Part shown: piece by piece, positions 33,710-42,431 of the stretch
Position numbering within the stretch: the first letter of the stretch is position 1
How the letters are laid out: each line of letters starts with the position of its first letter
Assembly (NCBI RefSeq): GCF_020615385.1
Contig: NZ_JAJAVB010000014.1
Coordinates: 58,174-122,173, forward strand
Origin: Jiella soli
Lineage (GTDB): Bacteria; Pseudomonadota; Alphaproteobacteria; Rhizobiales; Rhizobiaceae
DNA: 64,000 bases
Direction of reading: 5' to 3'
The notes under the pieces: generated by a model
Databases searched by the model: none
Seen by the model: only the letters and a program-made list of their open reading frames with translations
Told to the model about the DNA's origin: nothing
Position numbers and translations under genes: made by a program

Positions 33710-34591
33710 CTACCTGGTCGGCACCGGCGTCTCGCCGCGATAGTCGTAGAAGCCGCGGCCGGCCTTGCGGCCGAGCCAGCCGGCCTCGACATATTTCACC
33801 AGCAGCGGACAGGGCCGGTACTTGGAATCGGCGAGCCCGTCATGGAGCACCTGCATGATCGACAGGCAGGTGTCGAGGCCGATGAAATCGGCGAGTTGCA
33901 GAGGGCCCATCGGATGGTTCGCCCCAAGCTTCATCGCCGTATCGATCGATTCCACCGAGCCGACGCCCTCGTAGAGCGTGTAGATCGCCTCGTTGATCAT
34001 CGGCAGGAGGATACGATTGACGATGAAGGCCGGGAAGTCCTCCGAGACGGTGATCGTCTTGTCGAGCTTCTGGACGAAGGCCTTGGACGCCTCGAAGGTC
34101 TGGTCGCCGGTGGCGATGCCGCGCACGAGCTCGACCAGCTTCATCACCGGCACCGGATTCATGAAGTGGATGCCCATGAAGCGCTCCGGCCGGTCGGTGG
34201 CGGCCGCGAGCCGGGTGATCGAGATCGAGGACGTATTGGTCGCCAGGATCGTCGCCTCATCGAGATGCGGGCAGATCTCGCGATAGATCTTGCGCTTGAC
34301 CGTCTCCTCCTCGGTCGCTGCCTCGATGACGAGGTCGAGGCCGGAAAAGGCCGCGGGATCGGCGGCCGGCGTAATCCGCGCCAGCGCCTCGGCCTTCTCC
34401 GCTTCGCTGATCTTCTGCGAGACGAGCTGGCGGTCGAGCGTCGCCGCCACCTTCTCCTTGCCCGCCGCGGCGCGCTCCTGCGACACGTCGTAGAGCGTCA
34501 CCTGAAAGCCCGCGAGCGCCGAGACATGAGCGATGCCGCAGCCCATCTGTCCGGCCCCGATGATTCCGACCTTCCCGATCCCGTCGCTCAT
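33710..34591 (-). CDS. hbd: 3-Hydroxybutyryl-CoA dehydrogenase
   Basis: The 293-residue enzyme oxidises 3-hydroxyacyl-CoA with NAD(P). The Rossmann motif is VGIIGAGQMGCGIA; the 3HCDH signature is GIHFMNPVPVMKLVE (catalytic His), with the FPAFIVNRILLPMINEAIY and MGPLQLADFIGLDT segments. Length is normal for Hbd/PaaH-type single enzymes. It is last in the etfB-etfA-hbd block, a common rhizobial order linked to acyl-CoA or polyhydroxybutyrate metabolism. Substrate chain length is not resolved. Confidence 0.93.
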   Translation of the reverse strand: MSDGIGKVGIIGAGQMGCGIAHVSALAGFQVTLYDVSQERAAAGKEKVAATLDRQLVSQKISEAEKAEALARITPAADPAAFSGLDLVIEAATEEETVKRKIYREICPHLDEATILATNTSSISITRLAAATDRPERFMGIHFMNPVPVMKLVELVRGIATGDQTFEASKAFVQKLDKTITVSEDFPAFIVNRILLPMINEAIYTLYEGVGSVESIDTAMKLGANHPMGPLQLADFIGLDTCLSIMQVLHDGLADSKYRPCPLLVKYVEAGWLGRKAGRGFYDYRGETPVPTR

Positions 34592-34668
34592 GAGCTTCGC
34601 GCGCCTCCCTTTTGTTGCATTGCAGCGTAGCCTTCGGTGGCGCCGCCGTCAAAGGCGGCGCCGAACCG

Positions 34669-35598
34669 TCAGAGCTTGTCCTTCAGCTCGGGCAGGATCT
34701 GGAAGAGATCGCCGACGAGGCCGTAATCGGCGACCTGGAAGATCGGCGCCTCCTCGTCCTTGTTGATCGCCACGATGATCTTGGAATCCTTCATGCCGGC
34801 CAGATGCTGGATCGCGCCTGAAATTCCCGCGGCGATGTAGAGATCGGGCGCCACCACCTTGCCGGTCTGGCCGACCTGCCAGTCGTTCGGCGCATAGCCG
34901 GCATCGACCGCCGCACGGCTCGCGCCGACCGCGGCGCCGAGCTTGTCGGCGAGCGGCAGGATCACCTCCTCGAACTTCTCCTTGGAGCCGAGCGCGCGCC
35001 CGCCCGACAGGATGATCTTCGCTGCGGAGAGTTCGGGACGCTCCGAATGGGCGAGCTTCTCCTCGACGAAGGTCGACAGGCCGGGATCGGCGGCCGCCTC
35101 GACCGCCTCCACCGAGGCCGAGCCCCCCTCCGCGGTCGCCTGGAAGGCGGAAGTCCGCACGGTGATGACCTTCTTGGCGTCCTTTGACTTCACCGTCTGG
35201 ACGGCATTGCCGGCATAGATCGGCCGCTCGAACGTGTCGGGAGCGGTGACGGCGGTCACGTCCGAGATCTGCATGACGTCGAGGAGCGCGGCGACGCGCG
35301 GGGCGACGTTCTTGCCGCTGGTCGTCGCGGGGGCGAGGATCGCGTCGTAATCTGCCGCAAGCTTCACCACGAGGTCGGCGAGCGGCTCGGCCAGACCGTG
35401 GGCATAGGCCTCGGCATCGGCATGGAGCACCTTGGCGACACCCGCGAGCCTGGCGGCCACCTCGGCCACGGCCGACGAGCCGGAGCCGGCGACGAGGATG
35501 TGGACGTCGCCGCCGAGCTGCGTCGCGGCGGAGAGCGCCTTGGCGGTCTCTCCGGACAGGGCGGCATTGTCGTGTTCGGCGATGAGTAGCGTGGTCAT
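34669..35598 (-). CDS. etfA: Electron transfer flavoprotein, alpha subunit
   Basis: The 309-residue subunit has the C-terminal FAD-binding signature ([20 protein letters not shown] and [17 protein letters not shown]). With EtfB it carries electrons from acyl-CoA and other dehydrogenases to ETF:quinone oxidoreductase. The start is 19 bp from the etfB stop, so the two are cotranscribed. Length fits the housekeeping group rather than the longer FixB. Confidence 0.95.
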   Translation of the reverse strand: MTTLLIAEHDNAALSGETAKALSAATQLGGDVHILVAGSGSSAVAEVAARLAGVAKVLHADAEAYAHGLAEPLADLVVKLAADYDAILAPATTSGKNVAPRVAALLDVMQISDVTAVTAPDTFERPIYAGNAVQTVKSKDAKKVITVRTSAFQATAEGGSASVEAVEAAADPGLSTFVEEKLAHSERPELSAAKIILSGGRALGSKEKFEEVILPLADKLGAAVGASRAAVDAGYAPNDWQVGQTGKVVAPDLYIAAGISGAIQHLAGMKDSKIIVAINKDEEAPIFQVADYGLVGDLFQILPELKDKL

Positions 35599-35617
35599 AT
35601 CGTTCTCCTTCGCCGTC

Positions 35618-36367
35618 TTAAAGGACGCCGGCTTCGTTCTTCAGCTTGTCGACCAGCTCGTCGACGGAAGCGACCTTGACGCCGCCTTCGCGCTTCTTCG
35701 GCTCGGCCGTGCCGAGCACCTCCAGCCGCGGCGAGATGTCGACGCCCATCTCCTCCGGCGTCTTCTCGGCGATCGGCTTCTTCTTCGCCTTCATGATGTT
35801 GGGCAGCGAGGCGTAGCGCGGTTCGTTGAGCCGGAGGTCCGTCGTCACGATCGCCGGCAACTTCAGGTCCACCGTCTGCAGCCCGCCATCGACCTCGCGC
35901 GTCACCTTGGCCCGTCCGTCCGTGAGTTCCACCTTGTTGGCGAAGGTGCCCTGGCTCCAGCCCAGCAACGCGGCGAGCATCTGTCCGGTCTGGTTGCAGT
36001 CGTCGTCGATCGCCTGCTTGCCGAGGATGACGAGATCGGGCTTCTCCTCTTCCACCACGCCCTTCAGGAGCTTGGCGACGGCGAGCGGCTCGACGATCTG
36101 GTCGGTCTTCACGAGCACGCCGCGATCGGCGCCCATGGCGAGCGCGGTGCGGATCGTCTCCTGGGACTGCTGCGGCCCGACCGACACGGCGATCACCTCG
36201 CTCGCGCTTCCCGCCTCCCTGAGCCGGATCGCCTCCTCGACGGCGATCTCGTCGAACGGGTTCATGCTCATTTTGACATTGGCGAGCTCGACACCGGAGC
36301 CGTCGGCCTTCACCCGGATCTTCACATTGTAGTCGACGACCCGCTTGACAGCGACGAGAACTTTCAT
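35618..36367 (-). CDS. etfB: Electron transfer flavoprotein, beta subunit
   Basis: The 249-residue AMP-binding subunit starts [20 protein letters not shown], has [14 protein letters not shown], the [16 protein letters not shown] nucleotide segment and the recognition loop [19 protein letters not shown] that contacts dehydrogenases. It is the first gene of the etfB-etfA-hbd operon. The longer open frame upstream of ATG 36367 lacks conservation. Confidence 0.96.
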   Translation of the reverse strand: MKVLVAVKRVVDYNVKIRVKADGSGVELANVKMSMNPFDEIAVEEAIRLREAGSASEVIAVSVGPQQSQETIRTALAMGADRGVLVKTDQIVEPLAVAKLLKGVVEEEKPDLVILGKQAIDDDCNQTGQMLAALLGWSQGTFANKVELTDGRAKVTREVDGGLQTVDLKLPAIVTTDLRLNEPRYASLPNIMKAKKKPIAEKTPEEMGVDISPRLEVLGTAEPKKREGGVKVASVDELVDKLKNEAGVL

Positions 36368-36586
36368 GGGTCCCAAATTCTCCCTCGGCGGCCCCGCGGC
36401 GGGGCCTGATCTCAATCTGGCGCCGTTTTGGCGCGAAAACCGGCATGTTGGCAAATCGTGGCCGCCATCAACGGAGAGCGGCGCAATCGATCGGCGCGGG
36501 GACCGAAAGGACGGTCACCTTGAACCGTCAGCTTGTGGCCCCGGAGCAGCGCGCTTTCAAGCCCCTGCGCGCCGGCCACGTTCCGG

Positions 36587-37294
36587 CTACGCTCCGTCCC
36601 GGCCGGCGGCCGGCCGGTCGAACAGGCGCACGCCGCGCTGGCGCAGGACCAGCGTCATCAGGGCACCGGCCACCATCCCGCCGGCATGGGCGGCATAGGA
36701 GACGTCGTCGCCGCCGGTCGCGAGCGAGACGAACTGCATGACGATCCAGGCCGCGAGCAGCAGCCAGGCCGGCAGGGTCAGCGGTATGCGCCCGAAGGCG
36801 AGCACCCAGATCCACACCCGGGGATGCAGCATCAGATAGGCGACCACCACGGCCGAAACCGCGCCGGAGGCCCCGAGCAGCGTCGCCTCGGAACCTGGAA
36901 ACAGGAACTGGTGGGCAAAGGCCCCGGCCGCGGCTGCCGCGAGATAGAAGATCAGGAAGCGCAGATGGCCGAAGGCGTCCTCGACATTGTCGCCGAAGAC
37001 CCAGAGGAAGAGCATGTTGCCGGTGATGTGCCAGAAGTCGAGATGCAGGAAGGAATAGGTGAGGTAGTTCGCCCAGTCCGGCACCATGCGATAGGCCGGC
37101 GGCAGGGCGACCGCGCCATTGGCGACCGCCGGGATGAAGCCGTAGGAGATCTCGAAGGAGGAGACGATGGCGCCGGTCTCGCCGGTCACCTTCGCGAACA
37201 GGAAGACCAGGACGTTGACTACGATCAGCCCGACGGTGACGTATTGAAAGCGGATCCGCTTCAGCCGGTTGACGTCGTAGAAGGGAACGAACAC
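36587..37294 (-). CDS. Rhomboid-family intramembrane serine protease
   Basis: A 235-residue membrane protein with about six helices. The catalytic Ser is in GASGAVSA (~140) and the His in SYAAHAGGM (~201), with the L1-loop features WHITGNMLFLWVFG. Both residues of the dyad are present, so it should be active. The start is GTG 37294, without a strong ribosome binding site; upstream ATGs are out of frame. Substrates unknown. It ends 219 bp upstream of etfB on the same strand. Confidence 0.9.
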   Translation of the reverse strand: MFVPFYDVNRLKRIRFQYVTVGLIVVNVLVFLFAKVTGETGAIVSSFEISYGFIPAVANGAVALPPAYRMVPDWANYLTYSFLHLDFWHITGNMLFLWVFGDNVEDAFGHLRFLIFYLAAAAAGAFAHQFLFPGSEATLLGASGAVSAVVVAYLMLHPRVWIWVLAFGRIPLTLPAWLLLAAWIVMQFVSLATGGDDVSYAAHAGGMVAGALMTLVLRQRGVRLFDRPAAGRDGA

Positions 37295-37413
37295 GAGCGG
37301 CGCACCATCGTCATTCGGCGCGCCGCGACCGGCCGCCCGTCATCCGACAGAGACGGCGGGACGGGCGCTGCGTCAATCGAAAAGCGACCGGAGCATCGGC
37401 GTGTCCGGCTCGC

Positions 37414-37986
37414 TCACCGGCTGCCGCCGGGCACCCAGAGAACCTCCGCCCGTCCCTCGTCATTGGCGATGCGGGCGGCGACGAAGAGGTGGTCCGACAG
37501 CCGGTTGACGTAGCGCAGCGCTGATGGCGCCACCGCCTCGCCCTCCTTGGCCGAAAGGGCCACCATCAGCCGCTCGGCCCGCCGCGCAACCGTGCGGGCG
37601 TGGTGGAGATGGGTCGCGGCAGGCGAACCGGCCGGCAGGACGAAGGATTTGAGCGGAGCCAGCCTTTCGTTCATCCGGTCGATCTCGGCCTCCAGCCGCT
37701 CGACCTGGGATTCCAAGATCTTCAGGGGCTCGTAGCCAAGCGGCTCGCCGGTCTCCGGCGTCGCCAACTCGGCGCCGAGATCGAAGAGCTCGTTCTGGAT
37801 GCGGGCGAGCTTGTCCCCGAGATCGCCATCCGCATGGAGACGGACGAGGCCGAGAACCGCGTTGAGCTCGTCCACGGTGCCGATCGCCTCAAGGCGAAGG
37901 TCGGCCTTCGAGCGCCGCGGGCCGCTCGCGAGGCCGGTTTCGCCGGCGTCGCCCGTCTTGGTGTAGATCCTGTTCAGCCTGACCAT
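37414..37986 (-). CDS. Cob(I)alamin adenosyltransferase, PduO type
   Basis: A 190-residue enzyme that adenosylates cob(I)alamin using ATP. The ATP loop TKTGDAGETGL, the SKADLRLEAIGTVDELNA segment, the Arg cluster HHARTVARRAERL and LRYVNRLSDHLFVAAR are diagnostic of the PduO/MMAB fold. GGAGGGAACC precedes the ATG. It is 123 bp downstream of a HIG1-like gene on the same strand. It may supply coenzyme B12 made with help from CobST. Confidence 0.93.
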   Translation of the reverse strand: MVRLNRIYTKTGDAGETGLASGPRRSKADLRLEAIGTVDELNAVLGLVRLHADGDLGDKLARIQNELFDLGAELATPETGEPLGYEPLKILESQVERLEAEIDRMNERLAPLKSFVLPAGSPAATHLHHARTVARRAERLMVALSAKEGEAVAPSALRYVNRLSDHLFVAARIANDEGRAEVLWVPGGSR

Positions 37987-38108
37987 GGTTCCCTCCGATT
38001 CCGGCGGAGACATAGCCGGGTCGGCGATGCGGGGCAAAGGACGGAGGCGACACGACGCCGAAGCCGTGCGCAAAGGCCGCTACTTATCGGTCCGCCCTGC
38101 CCCGCGGC

Positions 38109-38300
38109 CTAATGCTTGGCCAAAAGCAGCACGCCGACGATGAGTATCACCGCGAGCCCCTGCAGCATGACGCGGGCGCGCATCAGCTTCTGCGAGGTAT
38201 TGCCCGACCCGCCGCGCATCATGTTCCACAGTCCGGCGGCGAGGACGCCGGCCGTCACGAGCATCACGGCGAGGGCAAGGAAGGTCAGAAGGGAGGACAT
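38109..38300 (-). CDS. Twin-transmembrane HIG1-domain protein
   Basis: A 63-residue protein with two hydrophobic segments (~3-24 and ~46-61) joined by a basic loop, NMMRGGSGNTSQKLMRARVMLQG. The RGGS.N.SQKLMR.RV..Q pattern matches the HIG1 N-terminal domain, whose mitochondrial members bind cytochrome oxidase supercomplexes. Bacterial function is unproven. It lies upstream of the adenosyltransferase, the usual neighbour. Confidence 0.85.
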   Translation of the reverse strand: MSSLLTFLALAVMLVTAGVLAAGLWNMMRGGSGNTSQKLMRARVMLQGLAVILIVGVLLLAKH

Positions 38301-38430
38301 GCCGTGCTTTCGTCGGTTTCAGTGGATCGGTCATGCATGACCGACATATAGGCGGATTCGAGCCGAACGCGATGTCGGAGGCCCCTCGCAATCCGCTGAT
38401 CGCCTCGCCCGAAAAGGATCTGGTCATGAA

Positions 38431-38517
38431 TGGTGCGGGTGGTCGGACTCGAACCGACACTCTGTCACCAGAAACGGATTTTGAGTCCGTCGCGTCTACC
38501 GGTTCCGCCACACCCGC
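38431..38517 (-). tRNA. tRNA-Leu (anticodon CAA)
   Basis: On the minus strand GCGGGTG pairs with CACCCGC, the D-arm region is TGGCGGAACCGGTAGACG, and the anticodon loop CTCAAAA gives CAA, reading UUG. The long variable arm (TTTCTGGTGACAGAG) and the T-loop GGTTCGAGTCC fit a class II leucine tRNA. CCA is encoded at 38431-38433. Length 87 with CCA. Confidence 0.95.
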
Positions 38518-38932
38518 CTGTCGCCGCCGACACTGTCACAACCTCGAACCGTGAGGCCGTTTCGGCAGTGCGGACGCCTTCGTCCGTTCGCGGCGCAGGC
38601 CCGGCAAGACGCCCCTTTCGGCAAGCGCCTCACGGCTGACGACCGCTTACCCCCGCCGGCCAAGCGGGGTCTCGGATCGGCGGCGACTATAGCCGCAAAG
38701 CCTCGCCGGTCAATCCGGCTTTCCTGCCAAAGCCTTCGGGAGCGGGACCGCCGCCCGCTGGCGCCCTCCCCTAGAAAAGCCCGTCCGGCAAAGCCCGTCC
38801 GGCATTGCCCGGCGCGCGAAGGCGAGTTGTGGCCACGAGATCGCGGCGGCGCGATCGCATTGCCTTCTGCCGCGCTTCGCCGTAAGCCGCGTGCCGAGCG
38901 CCTCCGATCCACGCAAATTTGCGACCCCCATC
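38518..38932. other. Intergenic region between tRNA-Leu and the YqaA-like gene
   Basis: The gap is 415 bp. The minus-strand promoter at 38686-38713 is the only element I can support. No ORF with a ribosome binding site and no other RNA gene is visible. Confidence 0.5.
38686..38713 (-). promoter_or_regulatory. Probable tRNA-Leu promoter
   Basis: Minus-strand TTGACC (38713-38708), 16 bp, TATAGT (38691-38686), with GC before the -10. This is close to the pattern of rhizobial stable-RNA promoters. The tRNA 5' end is about 165 nt downstream, so a long processed leader is implied. Confidence 0.6.
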
Positions 38933-39514
38933 ATGCTTCGCCGCCTCTACGACCGGGTCATGTCGCTCGCCGCCACCCGCCATGCCGAACGCGCGCTGGC
39001 GGCCATTTCCTTCATCGAGAGCTCCGTCTTCCCGATCCCGCCGGACGTGCTCCTCATCCCGATGGTCATCGCCGACCGGCGCAACTGGCTCCGCCTCGGT
39101 CTCGTCTGCACGCTCGGCTCCGTGCTCGGGGCCTTTCTCGGCTATGCGATCGGCGCCGTCTTCTTCGATCTCGTCGGCCAGCCGATCCTCGACTTCTACG
39201 GGGCAGGGGATAAATTCGCCGAGCTCGGCGCGCGCTACAACGCGTGGGGCGGCTGGGCGGTCTTGTTCGCCGCGCTGACGCCGTTTCCCTACAAGGTGAT
39301 CACCATCTTTTCCGGCGTTACCGGCCTTAACCTCGTGATCTTCACCCTGGTCTCGATCGTCGGGCGCGGCGCGCGGTTCCTCCTGATTGCCTGGCTGCTC
39401 AGCCTGTTCGGCGCGCCGATCCAGCGCTTCATCGAGCGCTATCTCGGCCTCCTCTTCACCGCATTCATGGTGCTTCTCATCGGCGGCTTCCTCGCCCTGC
39501 GTTTTCTGTTCTGA
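38933..39514 (+). CDS. YqaA/DedA-like (SNARE-associated) membrane protein
   Basis: A 193-residue protein with about five hydrophobic segments. The motif FIESSVFPIPPDVLLIPMV and the GSVLGAFLGYAIG and TPFPYKVITIFSGVTGLNL segments place it in the VTT/YqaA branch of DedA proteins. DedA homologues flip polyprenyl or phospholipids; this branch is uncharacterised. I chose ATG 38933; a GTG at 38891 is possible and neither has a clear ribosome binding site. dsbB follows within 12 bp, so they are probably cotranscribed. Confidence 0.85.
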   Translation: MLRRLYDRVMSLAATRHAERALAAISFIESSVFPIPPDVLLIPMVIADRRNWLRLGLVCTLGSVLGAFLGYAIGAVFFDLVGQPILDFYGAGDKFAELGARYNAWGGWAVLFAALTPFPYKVITIFSGVTGLNLVIFTLVSIVGRGARFLLIAWLLSLFGAPIQRFIERYLGLLFTAFMVLLIGGFLALRFLF

Positions 39515-39526
39515 CGGAGTTCAGTG

Positions 39527-40069
39527 ATGGCCAACACGGCAATGACCGATCGCTTAGCCCGGCCCACCGGATCGCGCCAGACCATGGCCGCGACCTTTCT
39601 CCTGGTCGGGATGATCGTGACGGTGGGCGGCGCGCTCCTGTTCGAACATGTCGGCGGCTACATTCCCTGCGCGCTCTGCCTCAAGGAGCGGATTCCCTAT
39701 TATGTCGGCATCCCGATCGCCTTCTGTGCCGCGGTCGCGGCGGCGGGCCGGGCGCCGGCGCTCCTCACGCGGACCCTCATTCTCCTGATCGGGCTGATCA
39801 TGCTCTATTCGCTCTACCTCGCCGTCTACCATGCCGGGGTGGAGTGGCACTTCTGGGCAGGTCCGACCGACTGCGCCTCGGTCGGCGGGGCGGACCTTTC
39901 GACCGGCAATCTGCTCGACGAGATCGACCGCATCCATCCGCCGTCCTGCGACGCGGCTGCCGGACGCTTTCTCGGACTTTCCTTCGCGGGCTGGAACGCT
40001 GTCGCCTCGGCGATCTTCGCCGCGGTCGCGCTGCGGTCAGCCATCGCCCGGCCGGGCCGCATGGGCTGA
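39527..40069 (+). CDS. dsbB: Disulfide bond formation protein DsbB
   Basis: The 180-residue inner-membrane protein has four helices and the periplasmic redox pair in IPCALCLKERIPYY (CxxC, ~43-46), plus a second pair in TDCASVGG and PPSCDAA in the second loop. DsbB reoxidises DsbA and passes electrons to quinone. GGAG lies seven bases before ATG 39527. It follows the YqaA-like gene directly. Confidence 0.9.
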   Translation: MANTAMTDRLARPTGSRQTMAATFLLVGMIVTVGGALLFEHVGGYIPCALCLKERIPYYVGIPIAFCAAVAAAGRAPALLTRTLILLIGLIMLYSLYLAVYHAGVEWHFWAGPTDCASVGGADLSTGNLLDEIDRIHPPSCDAAAGRFLGLSFAGWNAVASAIFAAVALRSAIARPGRMG

Positions 40070-40085
40070 TCGGCCGGCCCGACCG

Positions 40086-41333
40086 TCAGACGCCGGGGCG
40101 CCTACTCTCGTCGGGCGGCGCCGCGGGCCGGTGCAGCGCCATCGCCGCGGCCGCCGCATAGCCGCCCATCGCCCCGTCGACGAAATGGACATGGTCCGAG
40201 CGGCCGGCCGAGGGCACGAAGCAGGTCATCAGCGCGCTCTCCTGCCGGTGGAACCCGGTCATGGCAATGCCGTCGGCCTCCGCCAGACGCAGCCGCGCCT
40301 CGATCCGGTCGGCGAGCGCCGGCGAACAGTCGAGCGTCATGCGCAGGCCGTCGTCGAACTTGCGGAAGTCGGAATTGGCGACGAGCTGCGCGCGATAGCG
40401 CTCCGGGTCGAATCCGCCGATCGACCGCCGGCTCTTGAAGATGAGATGGGCGAAAAGCGTCCGCACCGCCACCACGATGCGCGACTGCCAGAGCGGCCGC
40501 CGGCTGGCAGCTCCCGACGTGCGCGCCTCGATCTCCAGTCCGGCCGGCGGCCATTGCTGCGGGGGCCCGTCCGGCGGCACCGGGCTTGCCGTGGCCGCAT
40601 CGCCGGCGAGCGTCAGAAGATCCTGGATCAGCGCGGCGAATGCTGCATCCTGCGGCACGCGGGCCGGCAGCACGATCAGCGAGAGGATCAGCCCGTTGCG
40701 CGCCGAGATCGGCGAGAACCGGCAGGAGAGGCCGGCAAGGTCCGGCCGGCCTGCCCCCGGCGGCGCCGGAGGAATCGCATAGCGGCCGGCCTTCATCTCG
40801 GCCTCCGCGAAGGCGATCCCGCCGCCGCTGAACATCGCATAGGAAACGTCCGGCGAGGGAGAGAAGCGGGACAGGCGCACGTCCCGCCCGGCCGCGCGGA
40901 TCTCGGCGATAGGCACACAGGCGATGCGCAGCGTGAAGCCGAACATGTCGCGCGCCCAGCCGGCAACGGCCGCCATCGCCTCCCGGGCAAGCTCCGCCGT
41001 TCCGGCCGGCAGCGCGAAACCGGCGCCGTCGCCGCCGAACACGAAGGGGAAATCGCGGCCGGCCAAACCGTTGGAGACGGCGGCGATCACCGCCGCCGCG
41101 ACGGTGTTCACCTCCTTGTAGCGACCCGCGACCACCGCGTCCGTCGAGCGTTCGATGTCAGCGACGCCGACGATCCAGTCGTGCGGGATCGGACGATAGG
41201 CGGTATCGTCGCCGACCCGCGAGAAGTCGGTGAAGAGGCGGAGGCCATCGTAGAAGCCGAGGCCGTCCTCGGGGCCTGCCTCCCCTCGGCCCAGCCGTCC
41301 CGGCCGAAAACTCTCGCTTGCGATCGCGTCCAT
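40086..41333 (-). CDS. DUF3095 protein, class III cyclase-like
   Basis: The 415-residue protein matches the DUF3095 family. VGVADIERSTDAVVAGRY has the Asp of a cyclase metal site and FVFGGDGAGFALP resembles the GGDG turn of class III adenylate/guanylate cyclases. A later region (CSPALADRIEARLRLAEADG) has the character of a second domain. Substrate and product are unknown. It is convergent with dsbB (16 bp apart). A DUF3095 protein may be a cyclase or a cyclase-derived sensor. Confidence 0.75.
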   Translation of the reverse strand: MDAIASESFRPGRLGRGEAGPEDGLGFYDGLRLFTDFSRVGDDTAYRPIPHDWIVGVADIERSTDAVVAGRYKEVNTVAAAVIAAVSNGLAGRDFPFVFGGDGAGFALPAGTAELAREAMAAVAGWARDMFGFTLRIACVPIAEIRAAGRDVRLSRFSPSPDVSYAMFSGGGIAFAEAEMKAGRYAIPPAPPGAGRPDLAGLSCRFSPISARNGLILSLIVLPARVPQDAAFAALIQDLLTLAGDAATASPVPPDGPPQQWPPAGLEIEARTSGAASRRPLWQSRIVVAVRTLFAHLIFKSRRSIGGFDPERYRAQLVANSDFRKFDDGLRMTLDCSPALADRIEARLRLAEADGIAMTGFHRQESALMTCFVPSAGRSDHVHFVDGAMGGYAAAAAMALHRPAAPPDESRRPGV

Positions 41334-41777
41334 CGGCGTCGTGCTCCGTCCAGCGATCGACCGCGCGTGCGGGATCGTTAGCTGCCTGAAGATAAGGTCA
41401 GGCGGAGAGTTGCGAAAGATGGCGCACGGCGGGTTGAATCTTGCTCGAAACGGCTCGCGCGAGCGTGAGATGGGCGTCAGATGCCGCCGGAGATGACGGA
41501 AGGGAGCATTCGGGCGCCCATAGACGCGCCAACGGGATCGTGATGCGAACGCCAGGACGTTAGAGCATCGGGCGACGAATCGGCATGGCTCGATGCTCTC
41601 GATCTCCTTGGTGGCGCGCCGGGTGGCCGAAAAACCGGTTTCCACTTTTTCGCCCGGCGCTCTAGGCAAGACGCAGGATCTTCGGCTGCCGGGAATCTTC
41701 GATCGGCGGGAAGGGACTGAACGCGGATGATCGCCGCGGCCGCGCAGATGGCCCGGCCGGTCATCCGGAGGGCCGGG
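41334..41777. other. Intergenic region holding a REP-like element
   Basis: The gap is 444 bp between the DUF3095 start and the HNH stop. It contains the two-hairpin element at 41562-41664; the rest shows no gene. Confidence 0.5.
41562..41664. repeat. REP-like palindromic element 1
   Basis: Two hairpins in tandem: AGAGCATCG/CGATGCTCT (41562-41570 with 41591-41599) and GCGCCGGG/CCCGGCGC (41616-41623 with 41653-41660), the second enclosing AAAACCGGTTTCCACTTTTT. The latter motif recalls the interspersed palindromic elements of Rhizobiales. TAGAGCATCGGG is shared with element 2 near 55581. Confidence 0.6.
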
Positions 41778-42338
41778 TCATTCCGGATCGAGTTCGGAAT
41801 CCCAGTAGAGATAGTCGAGCCAGCTCTCGTGCAGATAGTTCGGCGGGAACAGCCGGCCATTGTTGTGGAGATCGTGGACCGTCGGCTGGAAGGGCTTCTG
41901 CTGCGGGATCATGCCCGCGACCTTCGGCATCAGGCCGCCCTTCTTCAGATTGCAGGGGGAGCAGGCGGCGACGACGTTTTCCCAGGTGGTCAGGCCGCCC
42001 TTCGAGCGCGGGACCACGTGGTCGAAGGTCAGTTCGTGCGGCGAGCCGCAATACTGGCACTGGAAGCGGTCGCGCAGGAAGACGTTGAAGCGGGTGAAGG
42101 CGGGGTGCCGGGCTGGCTTGACATAGGTTTTGAGGCAGACGACGGAGGGCAGGCGCATCGAATAGGTCGGACTTCGCACCGCCCGCTCGTATTCGGCCAG
42201 GATCGTCACCCGGTCGAGGAACACCGCCTTGATCGCGTCCTGCCAGGACCAGAGCGAAAGCGGGTAGTAGCTCAGCGGCCGGAAATCGGCGTTGAGGACG
42301 AGGGTTGGGGATAAGTCCTGGGTTACGGCTATCGTCAC
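41778..42338 (-). CDS. HNH endonuclease
   Basis: A 186-residue protein with a C-terminal-half HNH domain: CQYCGS...LTFDHVVPRSKGGLTTWENVVAACSPCNLKKG, holding two CxxC zinc knuckles and the catalytic DHV. The N-terminal half (VLNADFRPLSYYPLSLWSWQDAIKAV) is typical of a chromosomal HNH family found in most alphaproteobacteria and of unknown role. I chose GTG 42338 because AAGGAG lies six bases upstream; an ATG at 42359 has no such site. Confidence 0.88.
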   Translation of the reverse strand: MTIAVTQDLSPTLVLNADFRPLSYYPLSLWSWQDAIKAVFLDRVTILAEYERAVRSPTYSMRLPSVVCLKTYVKPARHPAFTRFNVFLRDRFQCQYCGSPHELTFDHVVPRSKGGLTTWENVVAACSPCNLKKGGLMPKVAGMIPQQKPFQPTVHDLHNNGRLFPPNYLHESWLDYLYWDSELDPE

Positions 42339-42431
42339 CGAAGTCTCCTTGACTCCCATACTGCCGAAGCATTCTGGCGCGGACTATCGTGCTCTATCGT
42401 GTCGCCTTTGTGAAGCCTGGAGATTGAGCCA

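Noticed and set aside
41778-42338. HNH nuclease as part of a mobile element or defence system
   Set aside because: It belongs to the widespread chromosomal single-gene HNH family, with no phage or restriction neighbours.
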